DNA of 64,000 nt from Massilia rhizosphaerae. GTDB taxonomy: Bacteria > Pseudomonadota > Gammaproteobacteria > Burkholderiales > Burkholderiaceae_D. Below, one piece after another: positions 1-8,632 of the stretch. Made by a program: the position numbers and the translations under genes. Each line of letters begins with the position of its first letter. Position 1 is the stretch's first letter. The notes under the pieces are model-generated. The model searched no databases. It had not been told where the DNA came from and saw only the letters and a program-made list of their open reading frames with translations. The stretch is from NCBI RefSeq assembly GCF_016093545.1, contig NZ_JADKYX010000001.1, positions 496,001-560,000 on the forward strand, written 5' to 3'.

Positions 1-1
1 G

Positions 2-790
2 CTGGCCGACGCCGCGCTCAAGGCCTGCCCCACGCGGGCGCAGGGCGAAGGGCTGTTGCGCACGCTGACGGCCGACGCCGGCGCCGTGCCGAACGTCGAC
101 GCCGGACAACTGGCCCTGAGCCGCGCCCGCGTCGACTGGGGCGATCCGGCCGCCGCGCTGCCGTGGCTGCAACGGGCGGCGCGCCACGCGGACGCCGGCG
201 CCGACGTGCTGGTGCTGCACGCGCGGGCGAACCTGAAGCTGGCGGCCAAGCTTGACGCCGGCGCGCGCGGCGCCTACCTCGACGCCGCCCGTGCCAGCCT
301 CGCGCGGGCGCGCGAGCGCGAACCGGGCTCCGGCGCCGTCGCGCTGGCGCAGCTGGACCTGGCGCTGCTGGCCGACGGCAAGCCGAGCCGCGCCGTGCTG
401 GACGACGTGCTCGCCGCCTGGCGCGCGACCCGCGACTCGGCGCCGCTGGCCCGCGCTGCGGTGCTGGCGCACTGCTACCTCGTCGACGCGCAAGGCGCCG
501 AACACATCCTGCGCATGCTGTCGAACGATACGCGCGACGCCGCCACGGCCGCGTGGGCGGTGCAGTTCCAGAAGCGCCTCGATCGCGGCCTGACGCTCGC
601 CGACATCACGGGGGAGATGCGCCTGGCGTCGTCCAGCGTCGGGTTCAGCGAGTGGACGCTCGACCAGATCAGCATGATGCGCGAGGTGGAATACAATGCC
701 GGCCTGGAAGACGCTCAGGGCATTCTCAGCCAGCAGACGCAGAATCCGGACCCGTCCAAGGCGTTGTTGAGTCCGCCTGTGCGCAAGTGA
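2..790 (+). CDS. TPR-like repeat protein, 5' end outside window
   Basis: The reading frame is open from the left edge and ends at the TGA at 788-790, so only the C-terminal ~262 residues are visible. The product is Ala/Leu/Arg-rich and helical, with repeated helix-turn-helix units (for example ALPWLQRAARHADAGADVLVLHAR-like, then blocks around residues 90-170) that look like tetratricopeptide or Sel1-type solenoid repeats. I infer a protein-protein interaction scaffold. No catalytic motif is visible. The last ~70 residues (after the helical repeats) are less regular and Gln/Asn/Pro-rich. Internal start codons such as the TTG at 56 are not credible starts because coding continues upstream. The precise family cannot be told from the fragment. 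Confidence 0.6.
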   Translation: MADAALKACPTRAQGEGLLRTLTADAGAVPNVDAGQLALSRARVDWGDPAAALPWLQRAARHADAGADVLVLHARANLKLAAKLDAGARGAYLDAARASLARAREREPGSGAVALAQLDLALLADGKPSRAVLDDVLAAWRATRDSAPLARAAVLAHCYLVDAQGAEHILRMLSNDTRDAATAAWAVQFQKRLDRGLTLADITGEMRLASSSVGFSEWTLDQISMMREVEYNAGLEDAQGILSQQTQNPDPSKALLSPPVRK

Positions 791-987
791 GTCAGTAATA
801 TCGGGAACTTTATCGGGTCGTCGCGGGAATACTGGGCTGGAGCGGAAACCGGCCCGTGCCCGCCGCCCGGCGTCGAACCTGTCTTGACATCCGCTCAAGG
901 CGATGAGTGTTTGGCGCCGGCGTCATCCGGGCGCCGGCCGCCGCGTTAAGTTCGAGCCCCGGCATTGACGACAACCCGATTTTACCG

Positions 988-3330
988 ATGATTCCTACCA
1001 TGTACGCCGCCCGCGACGCGCGGGCGCTGAAGGTCCTGCCCGCACTGTTCCTCAGTTGTTTCGCCGCGCAGCCGCTGTTCGCGCAGACGGCCGTGCCGGA
1101 TCCCGTTCGCGCCAAGGCGCCCGTCAAGTCCACCACTTCCACCGCCGACGACGGCGTCGCGACGGTGGAAGTGGTGGCGACCCGTCCCACCAACAAGGTC
1201 GACCGCGACGTCTACGACCTCAAGAACGACATCAGCGTCAGCAACGCGTCCGCCGCCGATATCCTGAACAACGTCCCGTCCGTCACTGTCGACCAGGACG
1301 GCAACGTGGCGCTGCGCGGCAACCAGAACGTGCAGATCATGGTCAACGGCAAGCGCGACGCCCAGTTCCAGGGCCAAAACCGGGGCGACGCGCTGAACGC
1401 GTTCCCGGCCGAATCCATCGAATCCATCGAAGTCATCAACGTGCCGGGCGCCGAGTTCGGCAACGAGGGCGGCAACGGGCCGATCATCAACCTGGTCCTC
1501 AAGCGCAACCGCAAGGCGGGCTCGCGCGCGACCCTGAGCGCCAACAAGGGCACGGAGGGCCGCGGCAACGCGTTCCTGAACGGCGAGCACGCGGAAGGGC
1601 CGTATTCCATCAGCGGCAACCTCGGCGTGGCCGAGCGGGTCCGCCACGTCCACACCGAATCGCAGCGCCAGGATCTCGACCCGGCCACGGGCGGCGTCAA
1701 GGACGGCCAGGACTCGGTGGGCAACCGGGATATCCGGTCGAAGGTGCTGCACATGGCGTCGACGCTCACGTACAACGTCGGCGCACGCGACCAGGTGGGC
1801 GCGACGGCCAGCTATTCGAACATCCGCAACGAGTCGGACAGCACGGGCACGACGCAGCGCTTCGCCGCCGACTCGTCGCCGCTGGCCGACTACACCAGCC
1901 GCGCGCGCAGCCGCTCTCCGGCCCAGAACTTCGGCGTCGGCGCGTCGTACGACCACAAGAGCGGCGCGCCGGGCGAAGACCTCAAGTTCGACCTGCGCTA
2001 CACGGGGCGGAACGGCAGCGCCGATTCCGACGTCTTGTACGACTACCGGCTGCGCCCGGCGGCGTCCATCGCGAACAGCCGGCGCTCGTCCGACCCGCAC
2101 AACCGCATCCTCGACCTGTCCGTCGACTACGAGCGCAACCTGTGGGACACCTGGCACCTCAAGACCGGCGGCAAGATCGCTGACAGCAAGAACAGCAACC
2201 CGACCGGCTACCTGGCCCAGGACCCCGCGACGGGCGATTACGTGCCGGTCGCGAGCCGCATCAGCGACTTCGAATCGAACGACCGCAACGCGGCCGTCTA
2301 CGGCATCCTGAGCACCAAGGTGTCCACGAATCTCAGTCTCCAGGGTGGCCTGCGCGGCGAGTACACGGCCCTCGACGTGCACCAGCCGCTGCTGAACGAG
2401 GAAGACCAATACCACTACATGAACTGGCTGCCGAGCTTTTACGCCACGCGCGACATCGGCAAGGACGGCATGCTGCAGCTGCGCGCGGCCCGGCGCATCG
2501 CGCGTCCGAACGAGCGCGACCTGAATCCGAACCTCGTCTACCTGAACGACGTCAATGCACGCCAGGGCAATCCACACCTGCAGCCGGTGAACAACGACCT
2601 GGTCGAATTCGCGTACCGCGACCGCATCTTCGGCGTGGACAGCAGTGTCGTGCTGTTCAAGCGGCGCGAATCGCCCGTGATCGGCAATCGCAGCTATGCG
2701 CTGGCGTCCGATCCCAACGTCATCGTCACGTCGCCCATCAACTTCGGCGCGAACGATTCCGTCGGGGTCGACCTGAACTTCAACGTGCGGCAACTGTTCC
2801 TGCAAGGGCTGTCGGCCAACCTGGGCGCGACGCTCGCGAACGAGACGCGCCAACGCATCTCCAATTTCACGACCGACACGACCACGGTGCAGCAAAAGAA
2901 CCACCGCGAAAACATCAAGCTGCGGCTCGCCTACCAGGTCGGCCAGGAAGCGCTGCAGCTGAACGTGAACCACAACGGCGCGTCGTTGAACGGCCAGGGC
3001 GTCAACAGCGCCGTCACGCTGACGAATTTCACGTGGCGGCACAACCTGAGCCGGCGCCTGTCGCTGAACCTGAACGTGTATAACGTGTTCCACACCGGGA
3101 ATATGGAAAGCGACGTCGAGAACGAGGTGCTGCGCCTGCACACGCTGAACGTGAGCCAGCCGCGCATCGTCCAGATCGGGCTGCGCTACCAGTGGGGCGG
3201 CGTGACCGGCGACGACCGCATTCGCAATGGCGGCCACGGCATGTTCCGCGGCGGTCCGGGCGGACACGGCGGGTACGGCAATGGCGGATACGGCGGCGGC
3301 GGAGCAGGGGGCGGAGGCGGGAGCTTCTAG
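988..3330 (+). CDS. TonB-dependent outer-membrane receptor
   Basis: This is an outer-membrane beta-barrel receptor expected to import a large ligand with energy from TonB-ExbB-ExbD. The start is ATG 988 or ATG 1000. Either gives a signal peptide with a hydrophobic core (VLPALFLSCFAA) and cleavage after AQPLFAQ. A plug domain follows (about residues 60-180, with SAADILNNVPSV, VALRGNQNVQIMVNGKR and a GNGPIINLVLKR end), and then a long barrel of the outer-membrane beta-barrel family 3 type. The C-terminus is unusual. After the last strands (IVQIGLRYQWGG) comes a Gly/His-rich tail of ~35 residues rather than a terminal aromatic barrel strand. The substrate is unknown. No ExbB/D, FecIR or transport genes lie beside it. 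An upstream longer frame to 907 lacks a signal peptide at its N-terminus and is not preferred. Confidence 0.85.
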   Translation: MIPTMYAARDARALKVLPALFLSCFAAQPLFAQTAVPDPVRAKAPVKSTTSTADDGVATVEVVATRPTNKVDRDVYDLKNDISVSNASAADILNNVPSVTVDQDGNVALRGNQNVQIMVNGKRDAQFQGQNRGDALNAFPAESIESIEVINVPGAEFGNEGGNGPIINLVLKRNRKAGSRATLSANKGTEGRGNAFLNGEHAEGPYSISGNLGVAERVRHVHTESQRQDLDPATGGVKDGQDSVGNRDIRSKVLHMASTLTYNVGARDQVGATASYSNIRNESDSTGTTQRFAADSSPLADYTSRARSRSPAQNFGVGASYDHKSGAPGEDLKFDLRYTGRNGSADSDVLYDYRLRPAASIANSRRSSDPHNRILDLSVDYERNLWDTWHLKTGGKIADSKNSNPTGYLAQDPATGDYVPVASRISDFESNDRNAAVYGILSTKVSTNLSLQGGLRGEYTALDVHQPLLNEEDQYHYMNWLPSFYATRDIGKDGMLQLRAARRIARPNERDLNPNLVYLNDVNARQGNPHLQPVNNDLVEFAYRDRIFGVDSSVVLFKRRESPVIGNRSYALASDPNVIVTSPINFGANDSVGVDLNFNVRQLFLQGLSANLGATLANETRQRISNFTTDTTTVQQKNHRENIKLRLAYQVGQEALQLNVNHNGASLNGQGVNSAVTLTNFTWRHNLSRRLSLNLNVYNVFHTGNMESDVENEVLRLHTLNVSQPRIVQIGLRYQWGGVTGDDRIRNGGHGMFRGGPGGHGGYGNGGYGGGGAGGGGGSF

Positions 3331-3331
3331 C

Positions 3332-4168
3332 TCACGGCGACGGACGCAGCGCGATACCGTGTTCGAACAGGCGCGGCAGCCAGGCCTGTTCGAAGATGCA
3401 GCGGAAGCCGAGGTTGGTCGGATGCATTTCGTTGGCCCAGTAGTCGCGGTACGTCCCGTCGCGCGGCAGGATGCCGCGGCTGTCGATATGGACGACGCCC
3501 GGCGTCGCGGCCGCCAGCGGCGCCAGCAGGCCGTCGTTCAGGCGGTCGATGAGGATGCGCGCGATGCCGGACCGCAGCGCCATGTCGGCCGGCACGCCGT
3601 GCTCGTCCATCGCCGGTGCCAGCCACGGGCCCGCGTGGATCAGGCCGAATTCGAACCCGCGGCCGTCCGGTATCGGATAGTCGTAGCCGTTCAGGAAGAT
3701 CGGCGCCAGGCTGGCGCTGTCGCGCTTGGCGAAACGGATGCCCGCGATCAGCCGGGTCAGCGACTGGCGCAGCCGGAACAGCATCGCGTCCATGCTGCCC
3801 TCGTCGATCCAGCCGTCGGCATCCGTCCCGGCCGGACAGCGGTCGCGCAGCGCCATGCCGACGTCGACCGCGTCGTTGCCGGCCCCGCTGATGTAGAACG
3901 CCGCAAACCCTTCCACGAATCCGGGGCGCAGGAAGTGCTCGACGGTGTCGGCATACTTGCCTTCGCCGACATAATCTTTGAGGCGGGCGCCGTTATAGCC
4001 CACCAGCTGGAGATTGCGATAGTCGTCGGACAGGGCGCGATGATTGATCATCGTGCCCAGGATATTGTTGTTGACGTACCAGAACCAGGAATCGCCGATG
4101 GCGAGCGCGGACGGGTAACCGATGTCGGCATTGTCCCAGCGTTCCTCGGGCTTGTAGATGTGCGGCAT
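3332..4168 (-). CDS. SGNH/GDSL-like hydrolase
   Basis: This is a soluble 278-residue protein with SGNH-hydrolase blocks in the right order. Block I is AIGDSWF near the N-terminus (Ser as nucleophile), a block III-like SGAGND lies mid-protein (oxyanion Asn), and block V is ANEMHPTNLGF near the C-terminus (His, with an acidic residue just before it). Such enzymes hydrolyse carboxyl esters of lipids, sugars or polysaccharides. The substrate is not evident and there is no signal peptide. ATG 4168 (upstream GCGGGGC) is preferred to GTG 4198. The extra 10 residues of the longer form are not conserved-looking and would leave less room for the promoter of the divergent VOC gene. It is tail to tail with the TonB receptor, with 1 bp between stops. 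Assignment to the superfamily is fairly sure, and the enzyme class is open. Confidence 0.7.
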   Translation of the reverse strand: MPHIYKPEERWDNADIGYPSALAIGDSWFWYVNNNILGTMINHRALSDDYRNLQLVGYNGARLKDYVGEGKYADTVEHFLRPGFVEGFAAFYISGAGNDAVDVGMALRDRCPAGTDADGWIDEGSMDAMLFRLRQSLTRLIAGIRFAKRDSASLAPIFLNGYDYPIPDGRGFEFGLIHAGPWLAPAMDEHGVPADMALRSGIARILIDRLNDGLLAPLAAATPGVVHIDSRGILPRDGTYRDYWANEMHPTNLGFRCIFEQAWLPRLFEHGIALRPSP

Positions 4169-4253
4169 GGCGGCCCCGCAGTTCCCATAATTGTTCACTG
4201 ACCGGTATCATGCCACTGCATTGACGATCCGCAAACTCACAATGGAGCGAGGT

Positions 4254-4688
4254 ATGGCAATCAAACGTATGGACAACGTCCTGATCGTGGTCGACGATCT
4301 GGAAGCCGTGAAGGCGTTCTTCATCGCGCTGGGCCTCACACTCGAGGGCGAGACGACGGTCGAGGGACCGATGGTCGGGCAACTGATCGGCCTCGAGAAT
4401 GTCCGGTCCACGATCGCGATGTTGCGTACGCCCGACGGACAAGGCATCGAGCTGGACAAATTCCACACGCCGGACGCGGTCCGGTTCGGACCCGTCGACG
4501 CGCCCGTGAATACGCTGGGCCTGCGCCGCGTCATGTTCGCCGTCGACGGGATCGACGCGGTCGTCGCCCGCATGCGCGAGCACGGCGCCGAGGTCATCGG
4601 CGAAATGCAGTACGGAGAGTCGTACCGGCTTGCGTACATTCGCGGTCCCGAGGGGCTCATTGTCGGGCTGGCCGAAGCGGCCTCTTGA
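4254..4688 (+). CDS. VOC family (glyoxalase/bleomycin-resistance fold) protein
   Basis: This 144-residue protein has two beta-alpha-beta-beta-beta modules typical of the vicinal-oxygen-chelate superfamily. The first starts at IKRMDNVLIVVDDLEAVKAFF and the second around LRRVMFAVDGIDAVVARM. The C-terminal module ends in AYIRGPEGLIVGLAE, which carries the usual terminal Glu metal ligand. Members include glyoxalases, dioxygenases and antibiotic-binding proteins, and the substrate cannot be read from sequence. The start is ATG 4254 because GGAGCGAGG lies directly upstream. It is divergent from the SGNH-like gene across ~85 bp. Confidence 0.85.
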   Translation: MAIKRMDNVLIVVDDLEAVKAFFIALGLTLEGETTVEGPMVGQLIGLENVRSTIAMLRTPDGQGIELDKFHTPDAVRFGPVDAPVNTLGLRRVMFAVDGIDAVVARMREHGAEVIGEMQYGESYRLAYIRGPEGLIVGLAEAAS

Positions 4689-4769
4689 CTCGATCCCTGG
4701 GCCTATCGTGCGAAGCCGCTGGGCCCGTCCCGCTAAGATGACGACGCATTCATAGGGTCATGGAGCAGC

Positions 4770-6170
4770 ATGGACGAGACGAAGCAGGGCGATGACGGCA
4801 TCGCGCCGGTGAGTGAACAGGGCTGCCGCCTGCCGGCCGAGAAGCTCAACAGCACGTGTTTTTGCAGCAGCCTCGACCAAGGGGCCCTGAGGCATGCCCT
4901 GGCGGACGAACTCGGCGGGGACACCCTGTACGCGCTCGTCGAGCAGCGCTGTCCCTACCTGTTTTCGGCGCGGCCCGTGTTCGTGTCGGAGAGCCAGGCC
5001 ACGCGCATCGACGAGCTGGTGCGGGCGGTCGAATCGGTGGTGGCGATGCCGGCGTATCGGCAGCGCGTGCTGGCGCATGCCCCGGACATCGCGCGGCACG
5101 ATCCCGGCGGTGCCCGCGGCGTCTTTTTCGGTTACGACTTCCACCCGCGCGGGGACCGGCTCGGACTCATCGAAATCAATACCAACGCGGGCGGCGCCAT
5201 GCTCAACGCGGCCATGGCGCGCGCGCACCGGGTCTGCTGTACGGACGACAGGCTGCTCGAGCGGGCGGTCGTGTCCGGTGCGGTGTTCGAAGACGCCATC
5301 CTGGCGATGTTCCAGTCCGAGTGGACGCTCTCCGGGCGCGGGCGACCCCTGAAACGGATCGCGATCGTGGACCTGGCGCCCACCGAACAGTACCTCTATC
5401 CGGAATTCCTGCTGTTCCAGCGCCTGTTCGGCCGCGCCGGCATCGACGCCGTCATCGCCGATCCGGCGCAGCTCTCGTGCCGCGACGGGGGCTTGTGGAT
5501 GGGGGATCTTCAGATCGATCTCGTCTACAACAGGTTGACCGACTTCATGCTCGAGACCCCGGCGTGCCAGGCCTTGCGGCAGGCCTACCTCGAGCATGCC
5601 GCCGTCGTGACGCCGCACCCGCAAGCGCACGCGCTGTACGCCAACAAGCGCAATCTCGTCATACTGAGCAATGCCGACCTGTTGGCGGAGCTGTCGGTGC
5701 CGCGCCACGTTGCCGACATCCTGCTTGCCAACATCCCGCGCACGGAAGTCGTCGGCGGCGCCAATGCCGAGCGCCTGTGGAGCGAACGGCGCGGACTGCT
5801 CTTCAAGCCGATGGCCGGCTATGGAAGCAGGGCGGCCTACCGCGGCGACAAACTGACCAAGCGGGTCTGGCAGGACATCCTCGCGGGCGATTACATCGCT
5901 CAGGCCATCGTCGCCCCGGGCGAGCGGGCGGCCGGCACCAGGGACGAGCCGGACAACCTCAAGTTCGACCTGCGCACCTATGTCTACGACGGCCGGGTCC
6001 AGTGGACCGCGGCGAGGCTCTACCAGGGACAGACGACCAATTTCCGCACGCCGGGCGGCGGCTTCGCCCCGGTCTATCCGCTGCGCGACGAGGATGCGCG
6101 CGTGGAGATCGACGTCATCGGCCGGCAGGCGGACACTGGCCGCGCATGCTGCGCCGGCCAGTGTGGCTGA
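4770..6170 (+). CDS. ATP-grasp-like protein of unknown substrate
   Basis: The protein has 466 residues. Visible features are a GLIEINTNAGGAMLNAA segment (about 133-150), a DLVYNRLTDFML segment, and an ATP-grasp-like nucleotide-binding core (GLLFKPMAGYGSRAAYRGDK, then a short acidic/hydrophobic stretch and YIAQAIVAPGER). This is followed by FDLRTYVYDGRVQWTAARLYQG, which resembles the ATP-grasp metal-binding strand. The arrangement recalls circularly permuted ATP-grasp or glutathionylspermidine-synthase-like ligases, which join carboxylates to amines via an acyl phosphate. The N-terminal ~35 residues contain several Cys (CFCSS). It ends in a Cys-rich tail (CCAGQC). The start ATG 4770 is preceded by GGAG. 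No partner gene suggests the substrate. The function is inferred at superfamily level only. Confidence 0.6.
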   Translation: MDETKQGDDGIAPVSEQGCRLPAEKLNSTCFCSSLDQGALRHALADELGGDTLYALVEQRCPYLFSARPVFVSESQATRIDELVRAVESVVAMPAYRQRVLAHAPDIARHDPGGARGVFFGYDFHPRGDRLGLIEINTNAGGAMLNAAMARAHRVCCTDDRLLERAVVSGAVFEDAILAMFQSEWTLSGRGRPLKRIAIVDLAPTEQYLYPEFLLFQRLFGRAGIDAVIADPAQLSCRDGGLWMGDLQIDLVYNRLTDFMLETPACQALRQAYLEHAAVVTPHPQAHALYANKRNLVILSNADLLAELSVPRHVADILLANIPRTEVVGGANAERLWSERRGLLFKPMAGYGSRAAYRGDKLTKRVWQDILAGDYIAQAIVAPGERAAGTRDEPDNLKFDLRTYVYDGRVQWTAARLYQGQTTNFRTPGGGFAPVYPLRDEDARVEIDVIGRQADTGRACCAGQCG

Positions 6171-6176
6171 GGCGGC

Positions 6177-6974
6177 TTACTTGCGGTTGTTGGGGTTGCC
6201 GGACTCCGACGTGCCGCTGGTGCCGCTGGTGCCGGTGCTGCTCGCGGCGCTGCCGGTACCCGCGCTTGCCAGGATCTGGCGCAAGCCCGCCGGGTTCGGA
6301 TCCGTGACCTTGCCGGACACGACGTCGCGTGCGGCAACCTCGCGATTGTAGTAGGCCGCGGTTTCCTTCTGGTCGAAGTTGACGTCGGTAATGCTGACCG
6401 AGGCGCCGCCGAACAAGCCTTTCGTATCCGACCATATCGTGATGTCGCCCCGGCCGGCGGAAGCCTGGCCCTTGGCAGACCAATTCACCAGCGTCAAGCC
6501 GGCACCGGCGTTCAGGGAGAACTTATTGTCCTGCTTGAAGGCGTCGAGCGCCTTCTGGTTGTTGAGGACCAGCGCGATCGGGCCGGCCTCCACGCCAGCC
6601 TGCAGTCCGGCGCTGATGCCGCCCATATTGTAGAAGGCCGGATCCGACCAGGTCGCGCCACGGCGCACCAGCAGGACGCCCGCGCCTCCACGCGCACCCA
6701 CGCCGACGGCGGCGCGGCCATAGTCGGGCACCACGAACACGGCCTTCGAGCGTTTCATCAGGGCGGCGAGCTGGCGGTCCTGCTGCATTTTCTGCAATAC
6801 CTGGGCTGTCTTCTCGAGGTGCTTCGACGCGTCCGTGCGCTCTTCGGTGCTCTGGGACTTGCCGGCGTGGGCAGTGCCCGTCGCCGTTTGCGCCATACTC
6901 GCGCCGCTGCCTGCGGCCAGGGCCAGGGTGATCGATGCAAGGATCAGTCGATGCGTTGTACGTGCAGTTTTCAT
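6177..6974 (-). CDS. SYLF-domain (Ysc84-like) lipid-binding periplasmic protein
   Basis: The protein has 265 residues with a signal peptide (LILASITLALAAGSGASMAQ). A short charged helix (about 40-70) leads into a SYLF/Ysc84 actin-binding-type domain (about 70-230). That domain is recognised from the conserved run SKAVFVVPDYGRAAVGVGARGG, the GGISAGLQAGVEAG core and the FSLNAGAGLTLVNWSAKGQASAGRGDITIWSD region. Bacterial SYLF proteins are exported and thought to bind lipids, but their physiological role is poorly defined. The last ~30 residues are a low-complexity Ser/Gly/Thr tail. It is convergent with the ATP-grasp-like gene (6 bp apart), so any terminator would lie inside coding sequence. Confidence 0.88.
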   Translation of the reverse strand: MKTARTTHRLILASITLALAAGSGASMAQTATGTAHAGKSQSTEERTDASKHLEKTAQVLQKMQQDRQLAALMKRSKAVFVVPDYGRAAVGVGARGGAGVLLVRRGATWSDPAFYNMGGISAGLQAGVEAGPIALVLNNQKALDAFKQDNKFSLNAGAGLTLVNWSAKGQASAGRGDITIWSDTKGLFGGASVSITDVNFDQKETAAYYNREVAARDVVSGKVTDPNPAGLRQILASAGTGSAASSTGTSGTSGTSESGNPNNRK

Positions 6975-7511
6975 GCCGTTCTCCTGTCCAAATTGTGGGC
7001 ATCGCAGTATGTCGCAATTCTCGCGTGGCCGGCGCGAGCTTGCTTTTCGGCATGCGCGTCCTCTGTGGGCCCAGGTACGCGGCTGTGGGGGAATCCATTC
7101 CGCGATACGCCGGCATTACTGGCACATCCGCAATCTCCGTGACGGCAGGTTTGGTCAGGCGAGGTTGCGGAAGCGCTACCCCATGAACGACAGACGTTGG
7201 GGCGGTATTTCGGCAGCCTGTTAATGCTTTCGCCTGCAACGAGTGGATTTTTCCATATTGCGGTGATGCGTCACGCCAAATCGCCGCGATCGAATACTGA
7301 AAATCCTTCATTTCATTTTCCGCCATCTCGCCGGCGCGATTTAATTCCGGGCGCAATCATTATTGCCGAGCGCTTGAAACACGGCATTGATTATTGCGCG
7401 GTAATTCGTTTCGGGCGTGTGAATCGAAGCCGGCCGGCGTATTTATTCTCCCGCATTATTTGTGTGAGTTTTGGATAGTTATCGAATTCCGGAACTTCTC
7501 GCTTATGCGCG
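6975..7511. other. Intergenic region, no gene seen
   Basis: These 537 bp lie between the SYLF gene (transcribed leftwards from 6974) and the 3' end of the AraC-type regulator. GC content falls in the right half, with short AT-rich blocks from about 7250 to 7500. Open frames here are short and have no recognisable product. The left end must hold the promoter of the SYLF gene. I see no clear terminator hairpin with a T-run for the regulator. Confidence 0.5.
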
Positions 7512-8300
7512 TTAGTCGCCCCGGCATGGTACGGACGCCGCGCGGCGGCGAAAATCGCGCGGCGTCAGTCCTGTCTCCAGCCGGAACGCTGTCGCGAAAT
7601 TGCCGCTGTTGTTAAAGCCGATCAGCAAGGCAATCTCTTGAATATGGAGCTGGGTGGTGGCGAGCAGTTCGCACGCCCGTTCCAGTCTGGTACGGCGCAC
7701 GAATTCGACGATGCTCATGCCGGTCTGGGCGCGGAACAGCGGCGACAGCTTCTCGCGGTAGCTGCCCACCTGGCGCGCGATCTCGGCCACCGGCGGCATC
7801 GCGGCCAGCGACTCGCGAATGACGCGCTTGGCGGCAGTCACGCGCACGTCTTCCCGCACGGCGGGCAATGGGGCGGCAGCGGGCACATCCGCTTGCTTGG
7901 GCGGATGTCGCTCGGCCAGGCTCAGGTGGACCTGCATGCGCGCCGACAGTTCTTCGGATGAGTACGGTTTGGTGACGTAGTCCACGGCGCCGACGGTCAA
8001 GCCGTCGATGCGCTGCTGGGCCTGTGCCGCGTCGTCCAGGAAGATCACCGGAATGGGTTGCGTTGCAGCATTCGCTTTCAGCAAGCGGCACACGGTCAGG
8101 CCGTCCATGTCCGGCATGCGCGCGCCTAGCAGGATCAGGTCCGGCGCCAGCAGGCGCGCCAATTCGTAGCCTTGTGCGCCGTTACGGGCGGAATCGAAGT
8201 GATAGCGCCGCCGTCCCAACGCTTCGACGAGCCGGCTTTGTTCAAAGTTGGAAGGATTAATGATCAGGATGTGTTTTCGGGGCCCGGTGGTTTCGTACAT
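7512..8300 (-). CDS. AraC-family regulator with degenerate receiver domain
   Basis: The protein has 262 residues. Residues 9-125 form a CheY-like receiver and ~165-262 an AraC/XylS DNA-binding domain (two helix-turn-helices, ending EIALLIGFNNSGNFATAFRLETGLTPRDFR). The receiver keeps the switch Lys (K111 in YVTKPYS) and the MPDMDG turn. It has Gly (G59, DLILLGARMPDMDG) where the phospho-accepting Asp should be, and the N-terminal acidic pair is replaced by NP (ILIINPS). It is therefore unlikely to be controlled by ordinary Asp phosphorylation. ATG 8300 is chosen because upstream extension adds unstructured, AT-rich sequence. It is divergent from the eCIS operon across 332 bp, which makes it the obvious candidate regulator of that operon (inference). 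Confidence 0.85.
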   Translation of the reverse strand: MYETTGPRKHILIINPSNFEQSRLVEALGRRRYHFDSARNGAQGYELARLLAPDLILLGARMPDMDGLTVCRLLKANAATQPIPVIFLDDAAQAQQRIDGLTVGAVDYVTKPYSSEELSARMQVHLSLAERHPPKQADVPAAAPLPAVREDVRVTAAKRVIRESLAAMPPVAEIARQVGSYREKLSPLFRAQTGMSIVEFVRRTRLERACELLATTQLHIQEIALLIGFNNSGNFATAFRLETGLTPRDFRRRAASVPCRGD

Positions 8301-8632
8301 GGATATCGAAGCGTGACACAGACTGTTTTGGAAAAAGGCAGCGCAATCACCACAAAAATAAATCTCTGCTGCCAGAACTTTTTTCTCTTTTTTTAAACTT
8401 CTTTTTTCGACCGCCCACAGATAATACGCCCCGACCCCGCCGTATGTCCAAACAGGCCGATGTGCCACGGGTCGCCTAGCAAGATGCAAATTATTGCTGG
8501 CTCGATGTTGGCGCCTTGATTTGTCGCGAAATCCTATCTATATGGCACAGATTTTTTCTGTAACGCATGTGGAGGCGCGTCTGGCAAGGCACACCAAACC
8601 ATGCTTTTTTTGAAGTTATGGAGTAATTGCAT
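8301..8632. promoter_or_regulatory. Divergent promoter region, regulator / eCIS operon
   Basis: This is a 332-bp AT-rich stretch between the regulator gene and the sheath gene. It contains three T-tracts at 8379-8384, 8388-8394 and 8402-8407, spaced by roughly a helical turn, so the DNA may be bent. For the rightward operon a weak sigma70-like pair can be read: TTGATT (8516-8521), 17 bp, TATATG (8539-8544). A perfect inverted repeat ACAGA-N5-TCTGT (8547-8561) would lie at the transcription start and could be an operator. The sheath gene has GGAG just upstream of ATG 8633. The promoter assignment is tentative. The region itself is clearly non-coding. Confidence 0.45.

Noticed and set aside
884..912. 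TTGACA at 884-889 as a promoter of the TonB receptor
   Set aside because: No acceptable -10 box at 16-18 bp, so not listed as a feature.
982..3267. Long minus-strand open frames in high-GC genes (also in the eCIS block)
   Set aside because: They are antisense or frame-shifted images of strongly coding plus-strand genes and lack family patterns.
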